This document shows, in pieces, positions 8,594 to 16,965 of a DNA stretch of 64,000 bases. Source of the stretch: Angelakisella massiliensis (GTDB lineage Bacteria; Bacillota; Clostridia; Oscillospirales; Ruminococcaceae). Each line of letters opens with the position of its first letter. Within the stretch, counting starts at the first letter, position 1. The DNA lies in the NCBI RefSeq assembly GCF_900104675.1, contig NZ_LT629945.1, positions 1,168,756-1,232,755 on the forward strand, given 5' to 3'. Under the pieces are notes generated by a model. The model was given only the letters and a program-made list of their open reading frames with translations, was not told where the DNA came from and made no database searches. The position numbers and the translations under genes are program-made.

Positions 8594-10465
8594 TTAGGCT
8601 ACGCCGGTTTTCTTTTCTTTTTGGGCTGCTTGGGATTGCTCCCTTGCTTCCTCAAAATCAAATGCACCAATGAAGTTATAGACAATCTCAATTTCTCTGA
8701 CCTTAATGCGCGGCTCGTTCTCGTCCGGCGTGTAAACCTCGGAGATATAAATTTTATCCATAAACTCCCGGAGAATGGAAGCGTCAAGCTGCTGCATATC
8801 GGTGTACTTTCTGACCGCTGCAATGAACTGCCTGACGTTGACTTTCTGCTTCTCCTGTTCCTTGACTTCCTGCCGCAGATGTTCGACAAGATTTGTAAGG
8901 TTGGTCTGTTCCAGCTCATAGTCACGGGACAGTTTGATGAAACGCTCGTCGGAGAGCTTGCCGGAAATGTTATCCTCATACAGTCGCTTGATGATAACAT
9001 CCAGCTCGGCAATCCGCTTTTGCGATTGCGCCAGAGTATCTTTCTTTTGTGCCAGCTCCTTGTCCCGTTCCCGCAGGCTTTGATCTGCGGCCCGCTGCAC
9101 AAAGTCGTCCTCATACTGCGTCACATACTGAATGGCTTCCCGCAGGTTTCGCAGCACGATTTCTTCAAGGACAACGCGCCGGATAGAATGGGTCGAACAT
9201 AAAGTGCGGTCTTTACGGTAAGTTGAGCAAAGGTAATATTCCTGTTCAGGTTTGAAGTGATTGGCTCTGCACAAGTACATCTTTCCGCCGCAATCCGCAC
9301 AGAACAGCAGGCCGGAGAACATACCCATGTCGCCCATCTTAGTGGGACGGCGGCGGCCTTGTCGGATTTTCTGGACGATCAGAAACACGCTTTCCTCAAT
9401 AATAGGTTCCTGTGTGTTCTCAAAGATCACCCAATCCGCCGGATCATTCCACAATACTTTCTTGCTCTTGAACGATTGCTTAGAAGTTTTGAAGTTGACC
9501 GTATGGCCCAAATAGTCAAGGCGTTCCAAAATATGCACTACCGTCTTTGTTGCCCATTTATAAGGGTCAGTTGGCCGTTTAGATGTTGTCGGCAAGTCGT
9601 TTTCGTAGCAGTAAGCAACAGGCGAAAGAACTTTATTTTCTTGGAGCCATTTTGCAATTTGCGTCGGCCCCATGCCGTCCATGCACAGTGCAAAAATCTT
9701 CTGGACAACGGCGGCAGCTTCTTCATCCACGATCCACCGCTTCTTGTTCTCCGGGTCTTTCTTGTACCCATAAGGCGGGATAGTGGTGAGGTGTTCGCCG
9801 GAGCGTCCTTTGGATTGCCACGTTGCCCGGATTTTCTTGCTGGTGTCCTTGGCGTACATTTCATTGAATACGTTGCGGATGGCGGTAAACTCGCTGTCCC
9901 CGCGCACACTGTCCACACCGTCATTGACGGCAATAAAGTGGACGCCGTACTCTGGAAACAGCATTTCCGTATACATTCCGACTTGCAGATAGTTACGCCC
10001 GAACCGGCTCATATCCTTAACGACAACGCGCTTGATCTTGCCCGCCTTGATGTCGGCAAGCATCCGCTGGAATCCGGGCCGGTTGAAGTTGGTTCCCGAA
10101 TATCCGTCGTCCTCGTCGTAGTGGCGGATGGCGGTATAGCCGTGATCCCGGCAATACTTTTCCAAAATCCGCTTCTGATTGCTGATACTGTTGCTCTCGC
10201 CGTCCAGCTTATCTTCTTGGGAAAGACGCTCATAGCAGGCGGTAATGCCCTCGGCTTCCTCCTGCGGCTGGCTGTGGACATAGAATTGCAGCACCGTGTT
10301 TTGGATAGCCGTCTTGGTTTCCTCGCTCAACGGCGCGTCATTGGATACGCGCTGAAAGGAAGTGACTGGCTGTTGGTACATTTGATTGTCAAGGTTCAAA
10401 GTAGTATCGTTATTCCGTGTCGCACGGGGGTTCCGTGCAATCACCATTTCCGGCTGTTTGCTCAT
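8594..10465 (-). CDS. Large serine recombinase (TnpX/TndX type) of the ICE
   Basis: A 623-residue site-specific recombinase that should excise and insert the ICE. The resolvase domain begins near residue 73: ACYERLSQEDK carries Arg80 and the nucleophile Ser82, with a later DMSRFGRN helix. The recombinase domain follows, then a zinc ribbon (CADCGGKMYLC with CSTYRKDRTLC) and a long coiled coil near 455-560. About 70 residues precede the catalytic domain, more than in typical members. GGAGGAACTT precedes the ATG. The stop lies 24 bases inside the left terminal repeat, as usual for such elements. An inverted repeat GGCGTAG/CTACGCC spans the stop codon. Confidence 0.95.
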   Translation of the reverse strand: MSKQPEMVIARNPRATRNNDTTLNLDNQMYQQPVTSFQRVSNDAPLSEETKTAIQNTVLQFYVHSQPQEEAEGITACYERLSQEDKLDGESNSISNQKRILEKYCRDHGYTAIRHYDEDDGYSGTNFNRPGFQRMLADIKAGKIKRVVVKDMSRFGRNYLQVGMYTEMLFPEYGVHFIAVNDGVDSVRGDSEFTAIRNVFNEMYAKDTSKKIRATWQSKGRSGEHLTTIPPYGYKKDPENKKRWIVDEEAAAVVQKIFALCMDGMGPTQIAKWLQENKVLSPVAYCYENDLPTTSKRPTDPYKWATKTVVHILERLDYLGHTVNFKTSKQSFKSKKVLWNDPADWVIFENTQEPIIEESVFLIVQKIRQGRRRPTKMGDMGMFSGLLFCADCGGKMYLCRANHFKPEQEYYLCSTYRKDRTLCSTHSIRRVVLEEIVLRNLREAIQYVTQYEDDFVQRAADQSLRERDKELAQKKDTLAQSQKRIAELDVIIKRLYEDNISGKLSDERFIKLSRDYELEQTNLTNLVEHLRQEVKEQEKQKVNVRQFIAAVRKYTDMQQLDASILREFMDKIYISEVYTPDENEPRIKVREIEIVYNFIGAFDFEEAREQSQAAQKEKKTGVA

Positions 10466-10570
10466 AAGTTCCTCCTATTCCGCAGCCGGAAAACGAGGCA
10501 TGATACAAGTATATTATACCATATCATGCCCCATCCGTCTGCTTGTAGGAAATGAAAAAATCTTTAATTT

Positions 10571-10738
10571 TTAAGTGGCTGCCTTGTTCAAATCGTTTTG
10601 GAGCAGCCGACGGATTTTCTTGACTGCGGTTTCTTTCGCGCCGTCTTTGACGGTCGCTTTCACAATATATCGAACGCCTCCGATCTCGTACTGACGTACA
10701 ACGGGGGCGGTCTGGTTCTGACTTGTTACTGTACTCAT
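10571..10738 (-). CDS. TnpW-family transposon protein
   Basis: A 55-residue protein matching the TnpW family found beside TnpX-like recombinases. The core is RQYEIGGVRYIVKATVK followed by a basic C-terminal helix. The start is the ATG at 10738, with AAAGGGGGA upstream; a longer in-frame reading lacks a ribosome site. The gene lies just upstream of the recombinase on the same strand, and its start overlaps the stop of the remnant reading frame at 10735 (ATGA). The role of TnpW is not established; a helper or regulator of recombination is likely. Confidence 0.8.
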   Translation of the reverse strand: MSTVTSQNQTAPVVRQYEIGGVRYIVKATVKDGAKETAVKKIRRLLQNDLNKAAT

Positions 10739-10929
10739 ACAGTAATCCCCCTTTCGCTTACATTGGTGTAAAACGAAATGGGCAGTACGGACGGCTGCTG
10801 GCACAGCTCCACGGGAATCTCACCCCGGCCCATGCTGATGGGTGCGCCGCGCAATGCTTTGAGGGCGTTCAACGCGGGAGTATCATTGTCTTGCCTGTAC
10901 GTCGTCGCCCACAAGTTGCCACACTTGTT
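10735..10929 (-). pseudogene. Coding remnant upstream of tnpW
   Basis: A 64-codon frame without a convincing start encodes a protein-like tail including NALKALRGAPISMGRGEIP and SVLPISFYTNVSERG. Its TGA overlaps the tnpW ATG as ATGA, the pattern of a coupled upstream gene, but a TAA at 10930-10932 cuts the frame and no ribosome site is visible. It is probably the 3' end of a decayed gene. The rest of the 395-base gap up to 11133 shows no gene. Confidence 0.35.
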
Positions 10930-11128
10930 TTACAGCCCGGTTTGATCGCTCCGCTTTTTCCTACTGGAAAGCCTCATGGCGCACCTGCCGCACGGCTCGG
11001 CACAGACAGAATGTGTCCGTTTGCCCTATGATGCGCCGCTATATACGGGCATATTTTTCAAAGAACTGTGACGCCACAGACCTTTTGCTGGCGGGGAAAG
11101 GGTAAGCCGCTGCATCCAGCCGGGCGAT

Positions 11129-11149
11129 TATCGTTAAACTTTAACGATA
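11129..11149. repeat. Perfect 10-bp palindrome over a stop codon
   Basis: TATCGTTAAA, one C, then TTTAACGATA. It covers the TAA of the helix-turn-helix gene on the minus strand. No T tract follows, so it could be an operator or an mRNA end stabiliser rather than a terminator. Confidence 0.6.
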
Positions 11150-11367
11150 GCTTGGATCAACCTGATTTCTAAGCACCGCTTCATGTACTCGTCCACGCAT
11201 AAATGAGGATAGCCGTCCTCGTCATAGAGCGTCCGGGTACACAGACAATTCATGTAATTGTCATAGTACCGAAGCAACCGTTCTACGGCTTGGGGATCGC
11301 CTGCACGGGCGGACACATACACTGAAAGGGGCAAAGGCTCTTTGCCTTTGTAGGCAGGTTCTTTCAT
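11134..11367 (-). CDS. Conjugative-transposon helix-turn-helix protein, copy 1
   Basis: 77 residues of the HTH_16 type (helix-turn-helix of conjugative transposons, as in the Tn916 orf7/orf8 region). Core: SVYVSARAGDPQAVERLLRYYDNYM, then CTRTLYDEDGYPHLCVDEYMKRCLEIRLIQAI. The start is the ATG at 11367 with AAGGAGG upstream; an upstream TTG sits directly on that ribosome site. It follows the sigma factor gene closely. A paralogue lies at 17452-17688 in the same arrangement. Probably a regulator of element genes. Confidence 0.82.
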   Translation of the reverse strand: MKEPAYKGKEPLPLSVYVSARAGDPQAVERLLRYYDNYMNCLCTRTLYDEDGYPHLCVDEYMKRCLEIRLIQAIVKV

Positions 11368-11372
11368 CCGCG

Positions 11373-11804
11373 TCAACCTCCTTCCGGCATGAGCGCCATC
11401 AATTTTACACGCAACTCTTTCAGTGTTTTTGTCCTGTGGCGCTGGACGGCGCTGCGGGACATCCCTGTGAGGCTGGCGATCTCGCCGTCTGCCATATCCA
11501 GTACGCAGTACAGGATCAAAATGCTTTGTTCCTGTTGCGGCAGGTCGGCAAAAGCGTCGGCCACAAGCTCGTTGTCGATATGTAAATCGTACCCATGAGA
11601 GCTAAACACAAAGCTGTCGCTGGGATAGCGGTCTACGGTGCAGAGCTTGTCCAACTCATGCTGCGGCAAGTCGCTGAACATCGTTTCACGATCTCTTTGA
11701 CGCTTCATATTCCGCAGATAAGCCCGTGCCTCGTTCTTCAACACTTTTTTGCAAAAGGCATCAAACTGGCCTTGTCCATAGTCGCGGGGGATAGCTTCCA
11801 TCAT
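11373..11804 (-). CDS. ECF-like sigma-70 factor of the ICE, copy 1
   Basis: 143 residues with a region 2-like N-terminal part (FDAFCKKVLKNEARAYLR) and a region 4 helix-turn-helix at the C-terminus (LPQQEQSILILYCVLDMADGEIASLTGMSRSAVQRHRTKTLKELR). Proteins like this accompany HTH_16 genes in Tn916/Tn1549-type elements. ATG 11804 follows AAAGGGGGTG; a GTG two codons earlier lies on the ribosome site. The copy at 17685-18116 is a clear paralogue with the same CTVD-YPSDSF motif. It likely directs transcription of element genes or acts as a region-4 regulator. Confidence 0.82.
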   Translation of the reverse strand: MMEAIPRDYGQGQFDAFCKKVLKNEARAYLRNMKRQRDRETMFSDLPQHELDKLCTVDRYPSDSFVFSSHGYDLHIDNELVADAFADLPQQEQSILILYCVLDMADGEIASLTGMSRSAVQRHRTKTLKELRVKLMALMPEGG

Positions 11805-11946
11805 TTTCACCCCCTTTCTGTTGGGGGATTGGGTGTTTCTCTCCCTTTCCGCTACTACTAATCCTGCGACACCCTTTGCTGCCCGCTGAACGCCTCCTTT
11901 TTGGACTTTTTTAGAAAATTTTCCAGAGCAAATTTGAAACCGCAGG

Positions 11947-11990
11947 AAAAGACAAAATTCGCCCGGCAGGTCATAGACCCACCGGGCGAA
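11947..11990 (-). terminator. Terminator after the 32-codon ORF, copy 1
   Basis: On the minus strand TTCGCCCGG (11990-11982) pairs with CCGGGCGAA (11966-11958) and runs into TTTTGTCTTTT. It separates the small ORF from the sigma factor gene and could act as a terminator or attenuator. Confidence 0.75.
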
Positions 11991-12013
11991 AATTAAATAG
12001 ATATGAAGTTTGC

Positions 12014-12112
12014 TTACATGGTATAGTTCATGCTGTTGGCCGGAGCTGACCCCTGTTGGGTACAGACTTTTTTTAATAAGCTATGCTTTTGAAAAACAGG
12101 ACATATCAGCAT
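12014..12112 (-). CDS. 32-residue small protein, copy 1
   Basis: ATG at 12112 to TAA at 12014. The product begins MLICPVFQKHSLLKK and ends APANSMNYTM. GGAGG lies 8 bases before the ATG. The copy at 18289-18387 has the same length and start and differs by two residues (Val/Ala and Asn/Ser) plus silent changes. A terminator follows. The one Cys pair and basic middle suggest a small peptide, possibly a leader peptide for the sigma gene or a regulatory microprotein. No family recognised. Confidence 0.5.
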   Translation of the reverse strand: MLICPVFQKHSLLKKVCTQQGSAPANSMNYTM

Positions 12113-12260
12113 GGCGGCTTCCTCCGTGGGCCGCCGATCCTGTGCCGGGCAAAGAAAAGCGGCGGCCTTGATTTCTCAAAGCCGCCGCTGGTTTTATAGG
12201 CGTGTCAAAAGGGCTGCTGTACGACGGCTTTTTTTCTTTTTGCCGTCGTCCGGCAGATTG

Positions 12261-12722
12261 TTATTCAATATTCAGTTCGATGTTTCCAGTAAAGTCCTCA
12301 CACGCAATGCCGATATAATTTCCACCATCAGGAAGTGTAATTGTGTCACTATAAGTTCCGGTTGTTTCAATCAAAGTGACCGCTTCATCCGATCCAGAAG
12401 TCCAAAATACTTTTGCAGTACCTTCCGTAACCTCCAAAGTGCAATCAATAGACAGCTCCTTACCGGCTTCTCTCTTTATGGAAGTTCCTCCGAACAAATA
12501 CTCTGTATCTGAAAAATTCTCATAATCAGCCGTATAAGTTCCCGTGTAATCATCAATCCCTTTTTCTTTTGTTCCCTCCAAAGATAACTTTCCTGTAAGC
12601 TCTATGGCCCCAGCCGACTGAATGATGTTATTATAATGATCGAGAATTTCATCTTTTGAACAGCCAGACAGCATAAAACTTCCCACAAGAATAAGTGCTA
12701 ATGCTAAAACTATTTTCTTCAT
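12261..12722 (-). CDS. Lipoprotein of the immunity-type ABC cluster
   Basis: 153 residues with a signal peptide and lipobox LSGC (Cys21), so it should be anchored outside the membrane. The rest is Thr/Glu-rich and predicted beta-rich. It is the last gene of the ABC exporter cluster, 7 bases after the second permease. By position it may be a LanI-like immunity lipoprotein that binds the antimicrobial peptide at the cell surface. No specific family motif is seen, so this role is inference. Confidence 0.7.
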   Translation of the reverse strand: MKKIVLALALILVGSFMLSGCSKDEILDHYNNIIQSAGAIELTGKLSLEGTKEKGIDDYTGTYTADYENFSDTEYLFGGTSIKREAGKELSIDCTLEVTEGTAKVFWTSGSDEAVTLIETTGTYSDTITLPDGGNYIGIACEDFTGNIELNIE

Positions 12723-12729
12723 AAAATTA

Positions 12730-13509
12730 TCACCAACCTTTCTTTGGTGCTGCCTTTTTAGTCTTTTTCTTTGTTTGGGTTGCTTCTCGCTCGTTCATGC
12801 ACAAAATCAAGATGGCAGAAATAACGACGGCAAGCACAAGACTGCAAGAACAGGTTCCGATATTCCAGTTGACTGCGGCATCATAGCTGCGGTAGCCTAC
12901 CATTCCAAGACTTGCGGTAATTGGATAGAAGTTTGCTAATGTCATATTTCCTGCGGCAAACATCCCTCCGTATCCGTAAACAAAAGCAATGATTACACCG
13001 ACTAAAAAGCTGCCTGCTCTCCGACAAGTAAGAGCGATAATTGGCAGAACCGCAAGATATAAAAAGAAATTAACTGCGGTAATCTGCAAGGTTGCTTTTA
13101 GTGCCAAGGAAATCTCAAAGCCGGGAAATCCTACAATTATTTCCGCTATGATTGTAAACAGACTGCATATCAGCCCAAAAATAACAGACAATACGCCGCA
13201 CACAATCAGTTTTCCGATCAGCAGTTTCTTAAAAGAGATTGGCACAGTCAGAATATTTTTCAATGTGTCATCCGTCTGCTCACGAGAAATCATATATCCG
13301 GCAATCAGGCTGATACACATTGGAAAAATCATGGACATATTATTTTTGATGACCTGTTCTGTAAGATAGGCGAAATCCCAAACAGAACCATCATTCGCCA
13401 TAGAGGTAAACAAGGTCAGCAGGACGGATAGGAGCATGAGCGCAACGCCCGCCCAAAGGATATGATACCTTTTCAATTTATAAAATTCTGTTTTTACAAT
13501 GCGAACCAT
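12730..13509 (-). CDS. ABC-2 type permease (lantibiotic immunity type), second subunit
   Basis: 259 residues, about six membrane helices, with an amphipathic N-terminus (VRIVKTEFYKLKRYHILW) typical of LanE/LanG and CprB/CprC-type permeases. A Lys-rich tail ends the protein. It starts just after the first permease stops and is probably co-translated. With the ATPase at 14290-15216 it should form an exporter that removes lantibiotics or similar cationic peptides from the membrane. Confidence 0.82.
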   Translation of the reverse strand: MVRIVKTEFYKLKRYHILWAGVALMLLSVLLTLFTSMANDGSVWDFAYLTEQVIKNNMSMIFPMCISLIAGYMISREQTDDTLKNILTVPISFKKLLIGKLIVCGVLSVIFGLICSLFTIIAEIIVGFPGFEISLALKATLQITAVNFFLYLAVLPIIALTCRRAGSFLVGVIIAFVYGYGGMFAAGNMTLANFYPITASLGMVGYRSYDAAVNWNIGTCSCSLVLAVVISAILILCMNEREATQTKKKTKKAAPKKGW

Positions 13510-13511
13510 GT

Positions 13512-14297
13512 TTATTCCCCCCTTTGCTTATATAGTCTGTCAATCAGTAAGAACGAAACGATTGCCATGACCCCAAGAATGAGTACAACTTGAAATGTTG
13601 AAGGAATTAGCCCAGTCATTTGCTCCAAGTCCATTTTTATACCATGGGCCGCCATATCTCCCGCACTCCAAAATGTAGTCAATGGCGTGGGCAGAAGCCA
13701 TAATATGGTTTTAGGCAGTGTGTCAAACAATGCCGTAGCACTCATGTTCAGAACGCTATAAAAGACGCACAGCAAAATGGAAAAAACATAGGTCTTACTA
13801 AAAAAGACAACAAGAACAATCAACGGGAGTGTTCCCGCCGTAATGAAAATTCCTGTTTCAACCGCTAAAAACAACTTATAGCCTATTCCATAAACTTCCA
13901 ATGTTCCGAATCCGCAGATAATTGTTACAACGGTAGAAGCAACACAAAAAACAATTCCAAAGAGAAACAGGACAATAATCTTTGCAAGCACCATTTGCGT
14001 GCTGGTTACGGGAATTGTACGCAGATTTTTGAATGTATCGTTGTCGCGTTCCATAAAAAATAGGATAGCGGCAATCACTCCGATAATGCAGGGCAGTAAA
14101 AACTGGATACCATATCCCAACACCATATTAAAAAGTCCGTCGAAAGCATCTGCCTGATCCGTATATCGCTCCATCATAGAAGGTGTTGTCATCAGATAGG
14201 TCAACGGGATCGGAAACAGGAAAGCAGCCAGAATAATCAGAGGAATAAATTTCTTCCGTTTCAATTTCAAAAATTCGCATTTGATTAGTTTAAGCAA
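13512..14297 (-). CDS. ABC-2 type permease (lantibiotic immunity type), first subunit
   Basis: 261 residues, six predicted helices, start MLKLIKCEFLKLKRKKFIPL. It is paralogous in layout to the second permease. The start is TTG at 14297, overlapping the ATPase stop by 8 bases. GGCGAAGGAA just upstream is a close ribosome site, so translation is probably coupled. It is a partner of the ATPase and second permease in a Cpr/LanFEG-like exporter. Confidence 0.82.
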   Translation of the reverse strand: MLKLIKCEFLKLKRKKFIPLIILAAFLFPIPLTYLMTTPSMMERYTDQADAFDGLFNMVLGYGIQFLLPCIIGVIAAILFFMERDNDTFKNLRTIPVTSTQMVLAKIIVLFLFGIVFCVASTVVTIICGFGTLEVYGIGYKLFLAVETGIFITAGTLPLIVLVVFFSKTYVFSILLCVFYSVLNMSATALFDTLPKTILWLLPTPLTTFWSAGDMAAHGIKMDLEQMTGLIPSTFQVVLILGVMAIVSFLLIDRLYKQRGE

Positions 14298-15216
14298 TTC
14301 CTTCGCCCCCTGTCACACGCTTGAAGTAATCTTCAAGACTTTCTTCACAGGTATGCGCCTCCGATACCTCCAATCCGTTTTCTACAAAGGCAGTTACAAT
14401 TTTCCCCACAGGCAGATCAAGGTTGTGCAGGCGCAGATTGTGGTCGTCCTGTATGGAAAAATGGTTTTCATGGAAAGTACGTTCCAAAATTCTTGCTGCC
14501 TGTGCAGTATCAGAGAGCGTAAACCGGATATGCTTACTGCTTTTTTGCTCCAACTCAGCAAGGCTTTCTTCTTCCAGCAATGCGCCGTGGTCGATAATTC
14601 CAATATCGTCAGCCAGCAAGGAAATCTCCGAAAGAATGTGACTGGAAATCAAAATGGTTTTTCCTCTTGCGTCGCAAAGTTCCCGAATGAAGGAGCGTAC
14701 TTCTGCAATACCGATAGGATCAAGACCGTTGATCGGCTCATCCAAAATCAAAAGTTCCGGATCGTGCATAACAGCAAGGGCGATGGCAAGCCGCTGCTTC
14801 ATACCAAGAGAATACTGTGAAAAGAGCTTTTTATCTTTGTAGGGCAGTCCCACCAAATCCAGAGCGTCTTTGATGGCATGATTGTTTGGCACGCCCCGCA
14901 GGGTAGCAAAGATACGCAGGTTCTCTGTGCCGGTCAGATTGGGATAAAAACCGGGGGACTCAATTAGGCTGCCGATACGGGGCAACAACTTCTTTTCGTT
15001 CCCCTGCAAAGATTTCCCCCAGATTTTGACCTCCCCGGAAGTCGGCTTCGTTAATCCCAACAGCATTTTCATGGTAGTGGTTTTTCCGGCTCCGTTGCGA
15101 CCCAGCAGGCCATAAATTCTCCCGCGCTTCACATGGATATTTAAGTCAGCCACACTCTTTTGTGAGCCGTATTGCTTCGTCAGATTTTTTGTTTCAATGA
15201 TATAATTTGTATCCAT
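14290..15216 (-). CDS. ABC transporter ATPase (bacitracin/lantibiotic immunity type)
   Basis: 308 residues. Walker A GRNGAGKTT, signature YSLGMKQRLA and Walker B LLILDEPINGLDP are intact, followed by an H-loop ILISSHI. The ~90-residue C-terminal extension is typical of BcrA/LanF/CprA ATPases. The start is ATG 15216 with AGGAGG seven bases upstream. It heads the exporter operon and lies behind a tandem operator (15243-15292) likely bound by the response regulator of the same cluster. Confidence 0.9.
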   Translation of the reverse strand: MDTNYIIETKNLTKQYGSQKSVADLNIHVKRGRIYGLLGRNGAGKTTTMKMLLGLTKPTSGEVKIWGKSLQGNEKKLLPRIGSLIESPGFYPNLTGTENLRIFATLRGVPNNHAIKDALDLVGLPYKDKKLFSQYSLGMKQRLAIALAVMHDPELLILDEPINGLDPIGIAEVRSFIRELCDARGKTILISSHILSEISLLADDIGIIDHGALLEEESLAELEQKSSKHIRFTLSDTAQAARILERTFHENHFSIQDDHNLRLHNLDLPVGKIVTAFVENGLEVSEAHTCEESLEDYFKRVTGGEGIA

Positions 15217-15242
15217 ATTCAAAACCTCCTGTTCTGTAAAGT

Positions 15243-15292
15243 ATTCTATCACTCCAACCTTGCATTAACCTTGCCGCAACCTTGCATTAACC
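15243..15292 (-). promoter_or_regulatory. Tandem response-regulator operator and promoter of the exporter operon
   Basis: Two identical 16-bp repeats GGTTAATGCAAGGTTG (minus strand, 15292-15277 and 15270-15255) are spaced 22 bp, two helical turns. They end 6 bases before a -10 TAGAAT (15248-15243). The -35 position is poor (AGGTTA), which fits activator-dependent transcription by an OmpR-type regulator. Confidence 0.75.
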
Positions 15293-15310
15293 ATGCAATT
15301 TGAACCCGGC

Positions 15311-15346
15311 AAAATGACAAAGGTTCCCGCCATAAAGACGGGAACC
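15311..15346 (-). terminator. Terminator after the histidine kinase gene
   Basis: On the minus strand GGTTCCCG (15346-15339) pairs with CGGGAACC (15329-15322), followed by TTTGTCATTTT. It starts just after the kinase stop and insulates the exporter operator. Confidence 0.8.
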
Positions 15347-15349
15347 CAC

Positions 15350-16267
15350 TTAAATCTCCAAAGGAAAATGCAACATAAATGTAGTTCCTTTTCCCGGAAA
15401 ACTTTCAACCGTTATGCTTCCACCCATCTTTTCTACAAGCTGATGGACAATAGAAAGACCAAGACCGCTGCCTTTTTCAGACCGGCCTTTATCACACTTA
15501 TAAAGCCGTTCAAATATGTGCTTCAAATCTTCTTTCTCAATTCCCACGCCATTATCCGCCAGCAGCAGTTCCATGTTATTTCCCTTCATTGATAGGGCGA
15601 TTTTGATTTTGTCCGCATGGCTGTGAGCGATTACATTTTGAATGAGGTTATTGATGATCCTCATATAGCTGTCCATATCCAATCTTACCCGAACTGGCTG
15701 TTCAGGAATATCAATATCATAATCAACCTGTTTATCCTCAAAAATAGGTATCCAGTCAATCAGGATATTTCTTGTCAGCTCCGCGACCTCAACGCTCTGG
15801 ATTTCCAAAGCGAACTCGTTGGAATTTAACTTGAACCAGTCAAAAAGCACATCAATGTATTCTTTCAGATCGTGGGCTTTCCGGCGGGCGGTTTCGATAT
15901 AATCATCCCGGTCTTTTCCTGTGACAATCCCCTTATGTGCAGCATCCAGATACCCGATCAGAGTGGTAAGGGGCGTCCGAACATCGTGGGAAAGGCTCGT
16001 CATAAGCTGGCGGTTGGTTTCTTCTGCCTGCCGTACAGTCGAAAGTCTGCTTTCATAGGCCACAACAATCTCATTGATTTGATAGGCAAGAGGGGCTACC
16101 AGTTCATTTGTTGCAGACAAGATGCGCCGATTACCATTTCCATTTTTTACATCCATCAGAGCATCGGTCATTTCTGCTATTTGCTTTTTTATGCGCCGAA
16201 CGAGGATGATGGAAGTCAGCACAGCCAAAACAGCAATTAAAATGGAAAAGAAAATGATGATCTCCAT
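15350..16267 (-). CDS. Sensor histidine kinase of the immunity cluster
   Basis: 305 residues. One clear N-terminal membrane helix (residues 2-24) and hardly any extracellular part, so sensing is likely membrane-internal or via the transporter, as in small-sensor kinases. A HAMP-like linker leads to the H-box SLSHDVRTPLTTL, then the N-box NLIQNVIAHS, DNGVGIE and GSGLGLSI ATP-binding motifs. It starts 5 bases after the response regulator stop. The pairing with a LanFEG-like exporter resembles CprK of C. difficile. Confidence 0.9.
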   Translation of the reverse strand: MEIIIFFSILIAVLAVLTSIILVRRIKKQIAEMTDALMDVKNGNGNRRILSATNELVAPLAYQINEIVVAYESRLSTVRQAEETNRQLMTSLSHDVRTPLTTLIGYLDAAHKGIVTGKDRDDYIETARRKAHDLKEYIDVLFDWFKLNSNEFALEIQSVEVAELTRNILIDWIPIFEDKQVDYDIDIPEQPVRVRLDMDSYMRIINNLIQNVIAHSHADKIKIALSMKGNNMELLLADNGVGIEKEDLKHIFERLYKCDKGRSEKGSGLGLSIVHQLVEKMGGSITVESFPGKGTTFMLHFPLEI

Positions 16268-16272
16268 ACTGG

Positions 16273-16965
16273 CTAAACCTCCTTATTAAAGCGGTAGCCA
16301 ATCCCTTTGACCGTCTGGATATACTTTGGACTGGAAGGATTGACTTCCAACTTTTTACGAAGTCGGCTGATGATCGCCATAATGTTGCTATCATCATAGA
16401 AATATTCTTCGCCCCATACTTCCTCATAAATCTGCTGTTTGGTCAAAATTTTCCCTTGATGTTTTGCACAGTATAGGAGCAGATCAAATTCCTTTGGCGG
16501 AAGTTCAAAAGTGCCATTTGCCGTCGTAACAGAACGATTTTCAAGGTCAATCTGCAATCCGTCAAAATTCAGTTTTTGTGTGGTTCCGGCTTGCTGATTA
16601 AAACGAGTGTAGCGGCGAATGAGGGAAACAATACGAGCAATTAGTTCATCCATATCAAACGGTTTTGTCAGATAATCGTCCGCCCCAGCCCGTAAGCCCC
16701 GCACTTTAGAAATACTGTCATTTTTGGATGTGAACATCAAAATCGGCAAGCTATTCTCTTTACGGATTTCTTCCAGCGTTTCAAAGCCATCCATACCGGG
16801 CATCATCACATCCAGCACCACAAGCTGATACTCCTGCTCTTTTAATTTCTGCAAGCCCTCTTTTCCGGCAGTACAAAAATCGGCTTCTATATTTTCCGAT
16901 TGTACGCTGCGCTTAATCAAAGCACACAGTTCTCTGTCATCATCTATAATCAAAATTTTATTCAT
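16273..16965 (-). CDS. OmpR-family response regulator of the immunity cluster
   Basis: 230 residues. Receiver domain with acidic pocket IIDDD and phospho-acceptor in VVLDVMMPG, Thr and Lys switch residues (MFTSK, LTKPF), then a winged-helix DNA-binding domain ending in TVKGIGYRFNK. The start is ATG 16965 with GGAGAG upstream; the upstream HTH gene overlaps it by 8 bases. It probably binds the 22-bp-spaced repeats at 15255-15292 and activates the exporter genes. Confidence 0.92.
   Translation of the reverse strand: MNKILIIDDDRELCALIKRSVQSENIEADFCTAGKEGLQKLKEQEYQLVVLDVMMPGMDGFETLEEIRKENSLPILMFTSKNDSISKVRGLRAGADDYLTKPFDMDELIARIVSLIRRYTRFNQQAGTTQKLNFDGLQIDLENRSVTTANGTFELPPKEFDLLLYCAKHQGKILTKQQIYEEVWGEEYFYDDSNIMAIISRLRKKLEVNPSSPKYIQTVKGIGYRFNKEV

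Larger units (their letters stand above)
11937..12190. repeat. 255-bp direct repeat, copy 1
   Basis: Nearly identical to 18212-18466. It holds, read on the minus strand, a GC hairpin (12159-12188), a 32-codon ORF with ribosome site, and a terminator. Differences between copies are mostly single bases. Each copy lies just upstream of one sigma factor gene, so a whole module was duplicated. Confidence 0.9.

Noticed and set aside
10723-11031. Plus-strand 102-codon frame near tnpW
   Set aside because: Overlaps tnpW start and the remnant on the other strand, with no ribosome site at its start and no recognisable motif.
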